From Paracoccaceae bacterium (GTDB lineage: Bacteria > Pseudomonadota > Alphaproteobacteria > Rhodobacterales > Rhodobacteraceae): a DNA stretch of 45,152 nucleotides. Below the pieces are notes generated by a model, which was not told the DNA's origin, made no database searches, and worked only from the letters and a program-made list of their open reading frames with translations. The first letter of the stretch is position 1. Each line of letters begins with the position of its first letter. Shown one piece after another: positions 6,782 to 14,528 of the stretch. A program made the translations under genes and the position numbers. Location of the stretch: positions 1-45,152 of the forward strand of contig JAGQRV010000009.1 of assembly GCA_020425125.1 (NCBI GenBank). Direction: 5' to 3'.

Positions 6782-8323
6782 ATGGACGTGTTTTCCTCGC
6801 TGGCGCACGGCTTTGCCGTGGCGCTGACCTTCCAGAACATCTTTCTCGCCCTGATCGGGTGCTTTCTCGGCACCATCATCGGAGCACTTCCGGGGCTCGG
6901 CCCGTCGAACGGTGTCGCTATCCTGATCCCGCTGGCCTTTTCGCTCGGGCTCGATGCGACCGCGGCGCTGATCCTGCTGACCTCGGTCTATTACGGCGCC
7001 ATGTATGGCGGGCGGATCTCGTCGATCCTTCTGAACATTCCAGGGGACGAGCCGGCGCTGATGACCACGCTCGACGGCTATCCCATGGCCCGAAAGGGAC
7101 AGGCGGGGGAGGCGTTGTCGATATCCGGCATCGCCTCGTTCGTCGGCGCCTTCTTCGCCACCTGGGGACTGGTCTTCCTGGCGCCGCAGCTGGTGAAGGT
7201 GGCGCTGCTTTTCGGACCGGCCGAGTATTTCGCGCTCTTCGCGCTTGCCTTCGCAACGCTGGGCGGGGTGTCCTCGACCAACCAGGCCAAGGCCGCCTTT
7301 GCTGCCGCGCTCGGGCTCGGCATCGCGATGATCGGCGTCGACGGCCAGACCGGGGTGCCGCGGTTCGCCTTCGGCGAAGTGCATCTTTATGACGGCATCG
7401 ACTTCCTCGTTGCCATTGTCGGCCTCTTCGCCCTGTCCGAAGTGCTGATCTTTCTCGAGCATCGTGGCGACGGGTCGGGCGAAGGCAAGCACGCCCAGGT
7501 GGGCATGGGCCGGATCGTGCCGTCGTGGAGCATGATCCGCTTCTGCACGCCCGCCATGCTGCGCTCGACCGTGCTCGGCTTCGTGGCCGGGGTGCTGCCG
7601 GGCGCCGGTGCGTCGCTCGGGTCGTTCCTCGCCTATTCGACCGAAAAGGCGGTGTCGGATCGCGAGGGCACCTTCGGCAAGGGCGATGTCAGGGGTGTCG
7701 CGGCGCCGGAGGCCGGCAACAATGCCGCGGCCGGCGGGGCGCTGGTGCCGATGCTGGCGCTCGGCGTGCCGGGATCGGGGACGACGGCGGTGCTGCTGGC
7801 GGTGCTTCTGTCGCTCAACATCACGCCGGGGCCGCTGCTCTTCCAGCAGAATCCCGATGTGGTCTGGGGCCTGATCGCAGCGCTCTTCATCGGCAACCTG
7901 ATGCTGCTGGCGATGAACATCCCGATGGTCGGCATGTTCGCCCGTGTGCTGATGATCCCGCCGCGCTTTCTGATGCCGATCGTCGCGATGGTCTCGTTCG
8001 TGGGCATTTACGGGATCTCCGGCTCGACCTTCGATCTTCTGGTGATGGTGGTGTTCGGCGTGCTCGGCTGGGGCCTGCGGAAGCTCGACGTGCCGCTGGT
8101 TCCGGTGATCCTCGGCATCCTCCTGGGCAACCTGATGGAGGCGAACCTGCGCCGGGCAATGACCATCTCGGACGGCGACTGGTCGGTTCTCGTCTCGTCG
8201 CCGCTGGCCGTGGGCTTGTGGATCGTCGCCATCGTCGGCTTCGTGTTGCCGATCGTCGTCGGCAAGGCATTGAAGAACCGGATGCACATGGCCAAGGAAG
8301 AACCCGGTTCGACCGTCGACTGA
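6782..8323 (+). CDS. tctA: Tripartite tricarboxylate transporter large membrane subunit TctA
   Basis: A 513-residue, roughly 12-helix membrane protein. The two conserved glycine-rich repeats are visible: GTIIGALPGLGPSNGVAIL near residue 30, and GFVAGVLPGAGASLGSFLAY near 270. Further family signatures are YGAMYGGRISSILLNIPGD and PEAGNNAAAGGALVPMLALGVPGS. The length is normal (about 500). The ATG is 9 bp after tctB with a weak Shine-Dalgarno, implying coupled translation. With TctB it forms the cation-coupled channel fed by TctC. Confidence 0.95.
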   Translation: MDVFSSLAHGFAVALTFQNIFLALIGCFLGTIIGALPGLGPSNGVAILIPLAFSLGLDATAALILLTSVYYGAMYGGRISSILLNIPGDEPALMTTLDGYPMARKGQAGEALSISGIASFVGAFFATWGLVFLAPQLVKVALLFGPAEYFALFALAFATLGGVSSTNQAKAAFAAALGLGIAMIGVDGQTGVPRFAFGEVHLYDGIDFLVAIVGLFALSEVLIFLEHRGDGSGEGKHAQVGMGRIVPSWSMIRFCTPAMLRSTVLGFVAGVLPGAGASLGSFLAYSTEKAVSDREGTFGKGDVRGVAAPEAGNNAAAGGALVPMLALGVPGSGTTAVLLAVLLSLNITPGPLLFQQNPDVVWGLIAALFIGNLMLLAMNIPMVGMFARVLMIPPRFLMPIVAMVSFVGIYGISGSTFDLLVMVVFGVLGWGLRKLDVPLVPVILGILLGNLMEANLRRAMTISDGDWSVLVSSPLAVGLWIVAIVGFVLPIVVGKALKNRMHMAKEEPGSTVD

Positions 8324-8338
8324 TCCCGAGAGACCCCC

Positions 8339-9379
8339 GTGCTTCCATCCGCTCCCCTCCGCCTGCTCGGCACGATTGCCTGCGCGGCGGGGGGCGTTCT
8401 CGTCTTCAAGCTGTTGTCCCTGCCGCTGCCCTGGCTGCTTGGGCCGATGTTCGCCGGTCTCGCCGGGTCGCTTGCCCGGCTTCCGTTGCAGCCGATTCCC
8501 AAGGTCAGCGCAGCCATGCGGACCGTCCTGGGCGTTGCGGTGGGCGCTTCGCTCACGCCAGCGCTTCTCCACCGGCTTCCCGACATGGCGCTCAGCGTGG
8601 CGCTGGTCCCGGTGATGGTATGTCTGGTCGGAGTGGCGGGGGTCCCGTACTTCCGCCGTCTCTGCGGCTTCGACACCCCCACGGCCTTCTACTGCGCCAT
8701 GCCCGGCGGCTTTCAGGACATGGTGCTTCTGGGCGAGGAAGCCGGGGGCAGTCCACGCATCCTGAGCCTGGTCCATGCCACCCGGGTACTTGTCATCGTC
8801 GCGGCGATGCCGTTTCTCGTGCACACGATCTGGGGCCGCAGCCTCGATGCCCCGCCCGGGGTCTCGGCCGAGTCGATCCCGCCGCTCGAACTTCTGGTGA
8901 TGCTGGCCTGCGCGGGCGTCGGCTGGTGGGGCGCACGCAAGCTCAGGCTGTTCGGTGCGCCGCTGATCGGACCGCTGGTGCTGGCCGCCGCGGCAAGCCT
9001 GAGCGGCCTCATCCATGCCCGGCCCCCGTCCGAGGCGATCGTCGCGGCCCAGTTCTTTATCGGTCTCGGCGTCGGCACCAAGTTCTGGGGCGTGACCGTC
9101 GCCGAACTGCGCGGCGTGATCGTTGCTGCGCTCGGCTTCTGCCTGATCCTGACCGCGGTCTCGGTCGGCTTCGCCGAGGTGGTGGTCCGGGCCGGCTTTG
9201 CCAGACCGGTCGAGGCCTTCCTGTCCTTCGCGCCTGGCGGACAGGGCGAGATGGCGATCCTGGCGATCGTGTCGGGGGCCGACATGGCCTTCGTCGTGAC
9301 CCATCATCTGGTGCGCCTCTTCGTGGTCATTCTCGGCGCGCCGCTGGCGGCGCGGGCGATGGGTGACCGGCGGCCTTGA
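8339..9379 (+). CDS. AbrB-family membrane protein (putative transporter)
   Basis: A 346-residue polytopic protein of the family historically called AbrB or 'ammonia monooxygenase', which consists of two similar halves. The half-repeats show here: LPLPWLLGPMFAGLAGSL at about 28-45 and LFGAPLIGPLVLAAAASLSG at about 202-221, each followed by a glycine-rich helix (RTVLGVAVGASLTP; FIGLGVGTKFWGVT). AMPGGFQDMVLLGEEAGG and APGGQGEMAILA are the paired re-entrant-like motifs. The start is a GTG, 15 bp after tctA, so it is probably co-transcribed with the transporter. The cargo is unknown. It is a membrane protein, not a DNA-binding AbrB regulator. Confidence 0.8.
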   Translation: MLPSAPLRLLGTIACAAGGVLVFKLLSLPLPWLLGPMFAGLAGSLARLPLQPIPKVSAAMRTVLGVAVGASLTPALLHRLPDMALSVALVPVMVCLVGVAGVPYFRRLCGFDTPTAFYCAMPGGFQDMVLLGEEAGGSPRILSLVHATRVLVIVAAMPFLVHTIWGRSLDAPPGVSAESIPPLELLVMLACAGVGWWGARKLRLFGAPLIGPLVLAAAASLSGLIHARPPSEAIVAAQFFIGLGVGTKFWGVTVAELRGVIVAALGFCLILTAVSVGFAEVVVRAGFARPVEAFLSFAPGGQGEMAILAIVSGADMAFVVTHHLVRLFVVILGAPLAARAMGDRRP

Positions 9380-9427
9380 CTTGTTCCTTCGCCGCGCCGA
9401 GCGTGGCGCCAGAGGAGGGAGGGGCCG

Positions 9428-10612
9428 ATGTCGTACGCATTGATCGCCGCGGCCGAGCGCGAGCTGGACCGGATGGAGGCCGAAGGTCTGGCCAAGCACG
9501 AGCGGGTGCTGACCAGTCCGCAGGGCGCCGTGATCGATGTCGGTCCGGCGCATGTGCTGAACCTCTGCGCCAACAACTATCTCGGCCTTGCCGATCATCC
9601 CCGGCTGATCGAGGCGGCGAAGCGGGCGATGGATGCCCGCGGCCTGGGCCTGGCTTCGGTGCGGTTCATCTGTGGCACCAATGACCTCCACCGGACGCTC
9701 GAAGCGAAGACGGCCGCCTTTCTCGGGATGGACGACGCGATTACCTTCGCGGCCTGCTTCGATGCCAATGGCGGTGTGTTCGAGGCGCTGCTGGGCGAAC
9801 AGGACGCCGTGATCTCGGACAGCCTGAACCATGCCTCGATCATCGACGGGGTGCGGCTCTCCAAGGCACGGCGGCTGCGCTTTGCCTCGAACGACATGGC
9901 CGACCTGAAGGCGCGGCTGGAGGACGCCGCCGATGCGCGCCACCGCCTGGTCGTCACCGATGGCGTCTTCTCGATGGACGGCGTGATCGCGGATCTGCCG
10001 GCGATCTGCGATCTGGCCGAGGCGCATGATGCGCTGGTCATGGTGGACGATTGCCATGCCACCGGCTTTCTCGGTCCGAACGGGGCGGGGACCCCCGATC
10101 ATCACGGCGTGGTCGGCCGGGTCCATCTGGTCAGCGGGACCTTCGGCAAGGCTCTGGGCGGAGCGATGGGCGGGTTCGTTGCCGGTCCGGCGCCGCTGAT
10201 CCGGCTCATGCGCAACCGGGCGCGACCCTATCTCTTCTCGAACGCTCTGGCGCCGGCGCTGGCCGGGGCCGCAATCGAGGCGCTCGCCATGATCGGCGAC
10301 GGCGCCGAACTGCGGGCGCGGCTCGAGGAGAACGCCCGGCATTTCCGCGCCCGGATGTCCGCGCTCGGCTTCACTCTCGCCGGGGCAGGCCATCCGATCA
10401 TCCCGGTCATGCTCGGGGACGCGCCGTTGGCGGTGCGCTTCGCCGCACGGATGATGGAGCTTGGCGTCTACGTCACCGCCTTCTCCTTTCCGGTCGTGCC
10501 GCGCGGCCAGGCTCGGATCCGGACGCAGATGTCGGCGGCGCACACGGTCGACGATCTGGATCGTGCCGTCGACGCCTTTGCCCTCGTAGGCCGGGAGCTG
10601 GGGGTGATCTGA
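9428..10612 (+). CDS. kbl: 2-amino-3-ketobutyrate CoA ligase (glycine C-acetyltransferase)
   Basis: A 394-residue fold-type I PLP enzyme of the alpha-oxoamine synthase family. The PLP lysine is K241 in [11 protein letters not shown]. Other landmarks are [40 protein letters not shown] and [12 protein letters not shown]. The length equals E. coli Kbl (398). It splits 2-amino-3-ketobutyrate with CoA into glycine and acetyl-CoA in the cytosol. GGAGGGAGGGG precedes the ATG. It overlaps tdh (TGATG) and lies 48 bp after the AbrB-family gene, so the whole block from tctC could be one transcript. Confidence 0.96.
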   Translation: MSYALIAAAERELDRMEAEGLAKHERVLTSPQGAVIDVGPAHVLNLCANNYLGLADHPRLIEAAKRAMDARGLGLASVRFICGTNDLHRTLEAKTAAFLGMDDAITFAACFDANGGVFEALLGEQDAVISDSLNHASIIDGVRLSKARRLRFASNDMADLKARLEDAADARHRLVVTDGVFSMDGVIADLPAICDLAEAHDALVMVDDCHATGFLGPNGAGTPDHHGVVGRVHLVSGTFGKALGGAMGGFVAGPAPLIRLMRNRARPYLFSNALAPALAGAAIEALAMIGDGAELRARLEENARHFRARMSALGFTLAGAGHPIIPVMLGDAPLAVRFAARMMELGVYVTAFSFPVVPRGQARIRTQMSAAHTVDDLDRAVDAFALVGRELGVI

Positions 10613-11637
10613 TGCGCGCGCTGGTCAAGGAGAGTGCGGCACCGGGTCTGACCCTGAAGGACGTGCCGGTTCCCGTGCCCGGACCCGGCGAGGTGCGCAT
10701 CCGGGTCAGGAAGGCAGCGATCTGCGGCACCGACATGCATATCTGGCGCTGGGACGACTGGGCCGCAAGGACAGTTCCGGTGCCGATGGTGACCGGCCAC
10801 GAATACATGGGCGTGGTCGATGCCCTTGGAGAGGGCGTCAGCGGCGTGCGGCCCGGCATGCGCGTCTCGGGTGAGGGGCACATCCCCTGCGGCGAGTGCC
10901 GCAACTGCCTGTCGGGCCGGGCGCATATCTGTGCGCGGACGCAGGGCGTCGGCGTCAACCGGCCCGGTGCTTTTGCCGAATTCGTGGTGATCCCGGCGGC
11001 CAATCTCCGGCCGCTTCCGGATGCGGTGCCCGACGAGATCGGCGCGATCCTCGATCCCCTGGGCAATGCGGTGCATACCGCGCTTGCCTTCGATGTGGTG
11101 GGCGAGGACGTGCTGATCACCGGCGCCGGACCGATCGGGCTGATGGCTGCGGCGGTCTGCCGGCGCGCCGGGGCGCGGCATGTCGTGGTCAGCGACCTCA
11201 ACGACGACCGGCTGGCCCTGGCGATGCGCATGGGGGCAACGCGCGGGGTCCGCGCCGACCGGGACGACCTTCACGCCGTGATGGACGAGCTCGGGATGCG
11301 CGAGGGCTTCGACGTGGGGCTCGAGATGTCCGGTGCCGCCCCGGCCCTGCAGGCGATGATCGACAACGTGATCTGCGGCGCCAAGATCGCCCTTCTGGGA
11401 CTCTTTTCCGGCCCGCCACGGATTGATCTCAATGCCGCCATCTTCAAGGGCCTGACCTTCGAGGGGATTTATGGCCGGAAGATGTACGAGACCTGGCACA
11501 AGATGCTGGCGCTTCTGGAATCAGGTCTGGACGTGGCGCCGGTGATCTCGCACCGTTTGCCGTTCGAGCGCTATGCCGAGGGGTTCGCAGCCATCGAGTC
11601 CGGCGCGGCCTGCAAGGTGGTGCTGAGTCTCGACTGA
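10612..11637 (+). CDS. tdh: L-threonine 3-dehydrogenase
   Basis: A 341-residue zinc-dependent medium-chain dehydrogenase, exactly the length of E. coli Tdh. Catalytic-zinc ligands are in [11 protein letters not shown] (Cys38, with Thr40/His43) and TGHEYMG. The structural zinc site has four Cys in [15 protein letters not shown]. The Rossmann motif is [10 protein letters not shown], and the acidic residue in VVSDLNDDR selects NAD+. It oxidises threonine to 2-amino-3-ketobutyrate, the Kbl substrate. Its start overlaps the kbl stop by one base. It converges on zur with a 9-bp gap and no visible terminator. Confidence 0.96.
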   Translation: MRALVKESAAPGLTLKDVPVPVPGPGEVRIRVRKAAICGTDMHIWRWDDWAARTVPVPMVTGHEYMGVVDALGEGVSGVRPGMRVSGEGHIPCGECRNCLSGRAHICARTQGVGVNRPGAFAEFVVIPAANLRPLPDAVPDEIGAILDPLGNAVHTALAFDVVGEDVLITGAGPIGLMAAAVCRRAGARHVVVSDLNDDRLALAMRMGATRGVRADRDDLHAVMDELGMREGFDVGLEMSGAAPALQAMIDNVICGAKIALLGLFSGPPRIDLNAAIFKGLTFEGIYGRKMYETWHKMLALLESGLDVAPVISHRLPFERYAEGFAAIESGAACKVVLSLD

Positions 11638-11646
11638 TTGGCCGGC

Positions 11647-12144
11647 TCAGGCGGTCCGCGATCCGCCGCCCCGGCAGGCAGGGCAAAGCCCGACTGCCTC
11701 GATCACCGCCGTCTCGATCAGGAACCCGGCATCCGTCGCGGCCTTGTCCAGAAAGCCGCTGCCGGGCGGAAGGCGGGCTTCGGCGACGCTGTGGCAGCTG
11801 CGGCAGATCAGGAAGGCCGGTGCGTGGCCGCCTCCGGGCGCGGCACAGGCGACGAAGGCATTCAGCCGCTCGATCCGGTGGACGAATCCGATCGAGGTCA
11901 GGAACGACAGGGCCCGATAGGCGACCGGCGGCTGCGACCCGAGCCCTTCGGCGCGCAGCCGTTCCAGCACGTCATAGGCGCCCTGGGCCTTGTGTTCGCC
12001 GAGGAGGATTTCCAGCACCCGCCGACGCACGGGGGTCAGTTGCAGCCTGTAGCGGCGGCAATGATCCTCGGCGGCGGCGAGGACCCGGTCGATGCAGGCG
12101 CCATGGTCATGGGCGGAAAAGCCTGTGGGCGAAGGCTGGGGCAT
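11647..12144 (-). CDS. zur: Zinc uptake regulator Zur (Fur family)
   Basis: A 165-residue Fur-family repressor. The winged-helix DNA-binding domain is N-terminal (LTPVRRRVLEILLGEHKAQGAYDVL, about 36-60; PPVAYRALSFL, about 72-82). Dimerisation-domain Cys pairs C114/C117 (CRSC) and C154/C157 (CPAC) fit a structural zinc site. The terminal C-x2-C and the location beside znuA favour Zur over Fur. The ATG at 12144 is preceded by GGGAG. A TATGT-N4-ACATA palindrome lies in the 80-bp gap to znuA. Zn-loaded Zur would repress znuA and possibly itself. Confidence 0.9.
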   Translation of the reverse strand: MPQPSPTGFSAHDHGACIDRVLAAAEDHCRRYRLQLTPVRRRVLEILLGEHKAQGAYDVLERLRAEGLGSQPPVAYRALSFLTSIGFVHRIERLNAFVACAAPGGGHAPAFLICRSCHSVAEARLPPGSGFLDKAATDAGFLIETAVIEAVGLCPACRGGGSRTA

Positions 12145-12171
12145 GGCGGGACGCTCCCGGTGTGAATGGAC

Positions 12172-12200
12172 TTGCACGAGGGTACCAGAACCACTATCGA
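12172..12200 (+). promoter_or_regulatory. Candidate znuA promoter
   Basis: TTGCAC at 12172-12177 and TATCGA at 12195-12200 are 17 bp apart, a sigma-70-like arrangement. Transcription would start near 12207, inside the Zur palindrome. This leaves a leader of about 18 nt before the znuA ATG. Confidence 0.5.
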
Positions 12201-12206
12201 ATTCGA

Positions 12207-12220
12207 TATGTAATAACATA
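12207..12220. promoter_or_regulatory. Zur-box-like palindrome
   Basis: TATGT-AATA-ACATA is a perfect 5-4-5 inverted repeat in an AT-rich patch within otherwise GC-rich DNA. It lies between divergent zur and znuA, directly after a sigma-70-like -10 element. Alphaproteobacterial Zur boxes are AT-rich palindromes of this general form. Binding is inferred from symmetry and context. Confidence 0.65.
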
Positions 12221-12224
12221 ACAG

Positions 12225-13220
12225 ATGATGCCAATGCTCCACCGTATTGCACTTCCGCTCGCCGCGCTCTGCCTGGGGTCCGCAGTCCATGCCGAAACAC
12301 CGGTCGTTGCGGCCGACATTCCTCCGATCCAGAGCATCGTTTCCGCTGTGATGGACGGAGTCGGAACGCCGGCTCTGCTGATCGGCGGCGGCGGGTCCGC
12401 CCATGACGCAGCGCTGCGGCCATCCGAAGCGCGCGCCCTCCAGAGCGCGGATCTGGTGGTCTGGGTCGGTCCGGCGCTCAATCCCGGCCTGGGGCGGGCG
12501 ATCGCTGCGCTTGCGCCGGACGCGACGGTTCTCACCCTGACCGAATTGCCCGGGACCGAACTCCTGCCCACACGCCTGTCGCCGCTTTTTGCCACGGCGG
12601 CTGCCGAGCATCATCACGCGGACGACGACGATGACGAGCATCACATGGGTGGCGAACCGGCCTCGTCCGATCACGCGCAAGTCGCCGGTCCGCATGCGGA
12701 CGCCCATTCCGTTGATCCCCATGTCTGGTTGGACCCCGACAACGCGGCCGTCTGGGTGGGAGCGATCGCCTCCGCCCTCGCGGCCGCGGATCCCGAGCAT
12801 GCCGATCGCTACGCGGCGAATGCCGAAGCGTTCCGCGTCCGCCTCGACTCGCTCGATGCTAGGGTCGCGGCGATGGTCGCGCCGGTCCGGGGCCGGCCTT
12901 TCGTGGTCTTCCACGATGCATTCCAGTATTTCGAGCACCGGTTTGGCCTGTCCGCCACCGGCGCCATCGCGCTGAGCGACGCCTCCGCACCCGGCCCGGC
13001 GCGGGTTGCCGAGATTCGGGCAGAGGTCGGTCGGCTCAACGTGGTCTGCGCCTTCTCGGAGCCGCAATTCAATCCTGGCCTGATCCGGACCGTCTTCGAG
13101 GGTGTGCCGGTCAAGACCGAAGAACTCGACCCCGAGGGTCTCCACCTGAAACCGGGACCGGACCAGTACCCGTCCCTGATCCTCGGTATTGCCCAGACAG
13201 TCACAGCCTGTCTTTCGTGA
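12225..13220 (+). CDS. znuA: Periplasmic zinc-binding protein ZnuA
   Basis: A 331-residue cluster A-I metal-binding protein with a signal peptide (ends ...GSAVHA-ETPVV). Zinc ligands are recognisable: His60 (GGSAHDAALRP), His166 (VDPHVWLDP) and the His in VFHDAFQYFE. A His/Asp-rich loop spans about 128-161 (AEHHHADDDDDEHH). This loop is diagnostic of zinc rather than manganese binding. ATG codons at 12225, 12228 and 12234 have no Shine-Dalgarno and lie 4-13 bp after the Zur palindrome, so the mRNA may be nearly leaderless. No znuB or znuC adjoins the gene in this window. Confidence 0.92.
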   Translation: MMPMLHRIALPLAALCLGSAVHAETPVVAADIPPIQSIVSAVMDGVGTPALLIGGGGSAHDAALRPSEARALQSADLVVWVGPALNPGLGRAIAALAPDATVLTLTELPGTELLPTRLSPLFATAAAEHHHADDDDDEHHMGGEPASSDHAQVAGPHADAHSVDPHVWLDPDNAAVWVGAIASALAAADPEHADRYAANAEAFRVRLDSLDARVAAMVAPVRGRPFVVFHDAFQYFEHRFGLSATGAIALSDASAPGPARVAEIRAEVGRLNVVCAFSEPQFNPGLIRTVFEGVPVKTEELDPEGLHLKPGPDQYPSLILGIAQTVTACLS

Positions 13221-13266
13221 TTGGCGCGCTCTTGCCAGTTCGCCTGCGGCGCGACACATTCGCGGA

Positions 13267-13902
13267 ATGCAGGCCGTGCCGGAGAAGCCGACAACCGAGG
13301 AACTGATTGCGTGTCCGCAATGCGACGCGCTCTATCGCGTGCCATCCGTGCCCGATGGCGCGCGGCTTAGGTGTTCGCGGTGTCACGCGCTGCTGTTGGC
13401 GCCACGTGCCGGGGCGGTCGAGGCGATCGTAAGTCTGGCAAGCGGCGCGCTTGCTCTCATGGTGGCCTCGATCGCGTTTCCGTTCCTGCATCTGGGGGTT
13501 GCCGGACTGTCGGCCGAGGCGTCGGTGATCGACACGATCCGGTCCTACGCGGTCGTCTCCGGACTGATGGCGCCGCTTTCGGTGCTGCTCGCGGCGCTGA
13601 TCGTCGTTCTGCCGGCAATGCGGCTGGGCGGACTGATCTATGCCCTCGGACCCCTGGTGGCGGGGCGCGATCCGCCGCGGTTCGCGACGCCGGTCTTCAG
13701 GCTTGCGATGAACCTGCGTCCCTGGGCGATGACCGAAGTGTTCATGATCGGCGTGGCGGTTGCCCTGGTAAAGATCGCCGCGTTGGCGACAGTCAGTTTC
13801 GGCCCGTCCTTCTGGACCTTCATCGCCGTGGTTCTCCTCGTCGGTGCGAAAGACACAATGGTCTGCGAAAAGTCGTTATGGCGCGTTCTGACCAGGCCCT
13901 GA
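13267..13902 (+). CDS. pqiA: PqiA-domain membrane protein (N-terminal half equivalent of PqiA)
   Basis: A 211-residue protein. It starts with a zinc ribbon, Cys16/19 (CPQC) and Cys36/39 (CSRC), followed by four hydrophobic helices typical of one PqiA domain (GALALMVASIAFPFLHLGV; APLSVLLAALIVVLP; TEVFMIGVAVALVKIAALATV; FIAVVLLVGAKD). E. coli PqiA has two such domains in one chain; here they are split into two overlapping genes. The start MQAVPEKP is chosen because it gives a compact N-terminus. An upstream in-frame start at 13189 lies inside znuA. The gene lies 46 bp after znuA. It feeds the PqiBC lipid-transport complex at the inner membrane. Confidence 0.85.
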   Translation: MQAVPEKPTTEELIACPQCDALYRVPSVPDGARLRCSRCHALLLAPRAGAVEAIVSLASGALALMVASIAFPFLHLGVAGLSAEASVIDTIRSYAVVSGLMAPLSVLLAALIVVLPAMRLGGLIYALGPLVAGRDPPRFATPVFRLAMNLRPWAMTEVFMIGVAVALVKIAALATVSFGPSFWTFIAVVLLVGAKDTMVCEKSLWRVLTRP

Positions 13903-14528
13903 CCGCACGCGCCGCCGGGCTGGTTGGCTGCCGCCATTGCGGCACGGTCGCGCCGCTGGGCACCGAACTGTGCCCGCGCTGCAAGGGGCGGCTGCACAGC
14001 CGGTTTCCCCACAGCCTGCAGCGCACCTGGGCGTGGTGGATCGCCGGACTGATCACCTATGTGCCGGCGAACCTCTATCCGATGATGATCATGGATACGT
14101 TCGTGACCAGCTACAAAAGCACAATCGTCGGCGGAGCGATCGAACTCATCCATTCCGGTGACGCCTTCGTCGGCCTCGTCGTGATCCTGGCTTCGGTGGT
14201 CATTCCGACCTCGAAATTCCTGGCCATCGCCTATGTGGCTCTGGCCCTCCGGAACCCGCGGAAGGTCAACCCGCACTTGTTGCACAAAGTCTACGAGGTG
14301 GTTGAATTCATTGGACGCTGGTCGATGATCGACGTCTTTGTCGTGGCAATCCTCTCGGCCTTGGTCCACCTTGGAGCGGTGGCCACGATCCTTCCGGGGA
14401 TCGCGGCGATCAGCTTCGGGTCGACAGTGATCTTCACCATGTTCTCAGCGCTCAGCCTCGATCCGCGGTTGATCTGGGACACAACCGAGGAAGCCAAGCG
14501 TGAACGATCCCGTCCCCGGCGAGCCTGA
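13878..14528 (+). CDS. pqiA: PqiA-domain membrane protein (C-terminal half equivalent of PqiA)
   Basis: A 216-residue protein, again with a zinc ribbon (Cys18/21 and Cys32/35) then a PqiA domain of four helices. The family motif TYVPANLYPMMIMDTF is clear, as is FIGRWSMIDVFVVAIL. It overlaps the preceding half-gene by 25 bp and the following pqiB gene by 29 bp, so the three are translationally linked. Together the two halves should form the inner-membrane PqiA unit. The start ATG at 13878 has a weak Shine-Dalgarno, which fits coupling. The Arg-rich tail (RERSRPRRA) is encoded in the overlap. Confidence 0.87.
   Translation: MARSDQALTARAAGLVGCRHCGTVAPLGTELCPRCKGRLHSRFPHSLQRTWAWWIAGLITYVPANLYPMMIMDTFVTSYKSTIVGGAIELIHSGDAFVGLVVILASVVIPTSKFLAIAYVALALRNPRKVNPHLLHKVYEVVEFIGRWSMIDVFVVAILSALVHLGAVATILPGIAAISFGSTVIFTMFSALSLDPRLIWDTTEEAKRERSRPRRA

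Noticed and set aside
8339-9379. Possible AbrB transition-state DNA-binding regulator
   Set aside because: Despite the family name, the product is a polytopic membrane protein with no swapped-hairpin DNA-binding domain.
5216-10543. A 1775-codon open frame on the minus strand across tctCBA, the AbrB-family gene and kbl
   Set aside because: It lies antisense to five well-supported genes and its translation is low-complexity Arg/Gly/His/Asp-rich. Long stop-free antisense frames are expected in DNA of this GC content.
10051-10611. In-frame upstream extension of tdh
   Set aside because: The real start is ATG 10612, which overlaps the kbl stop and gives the 341-residue length of known Tdh. The extension is a shadow of kbl.
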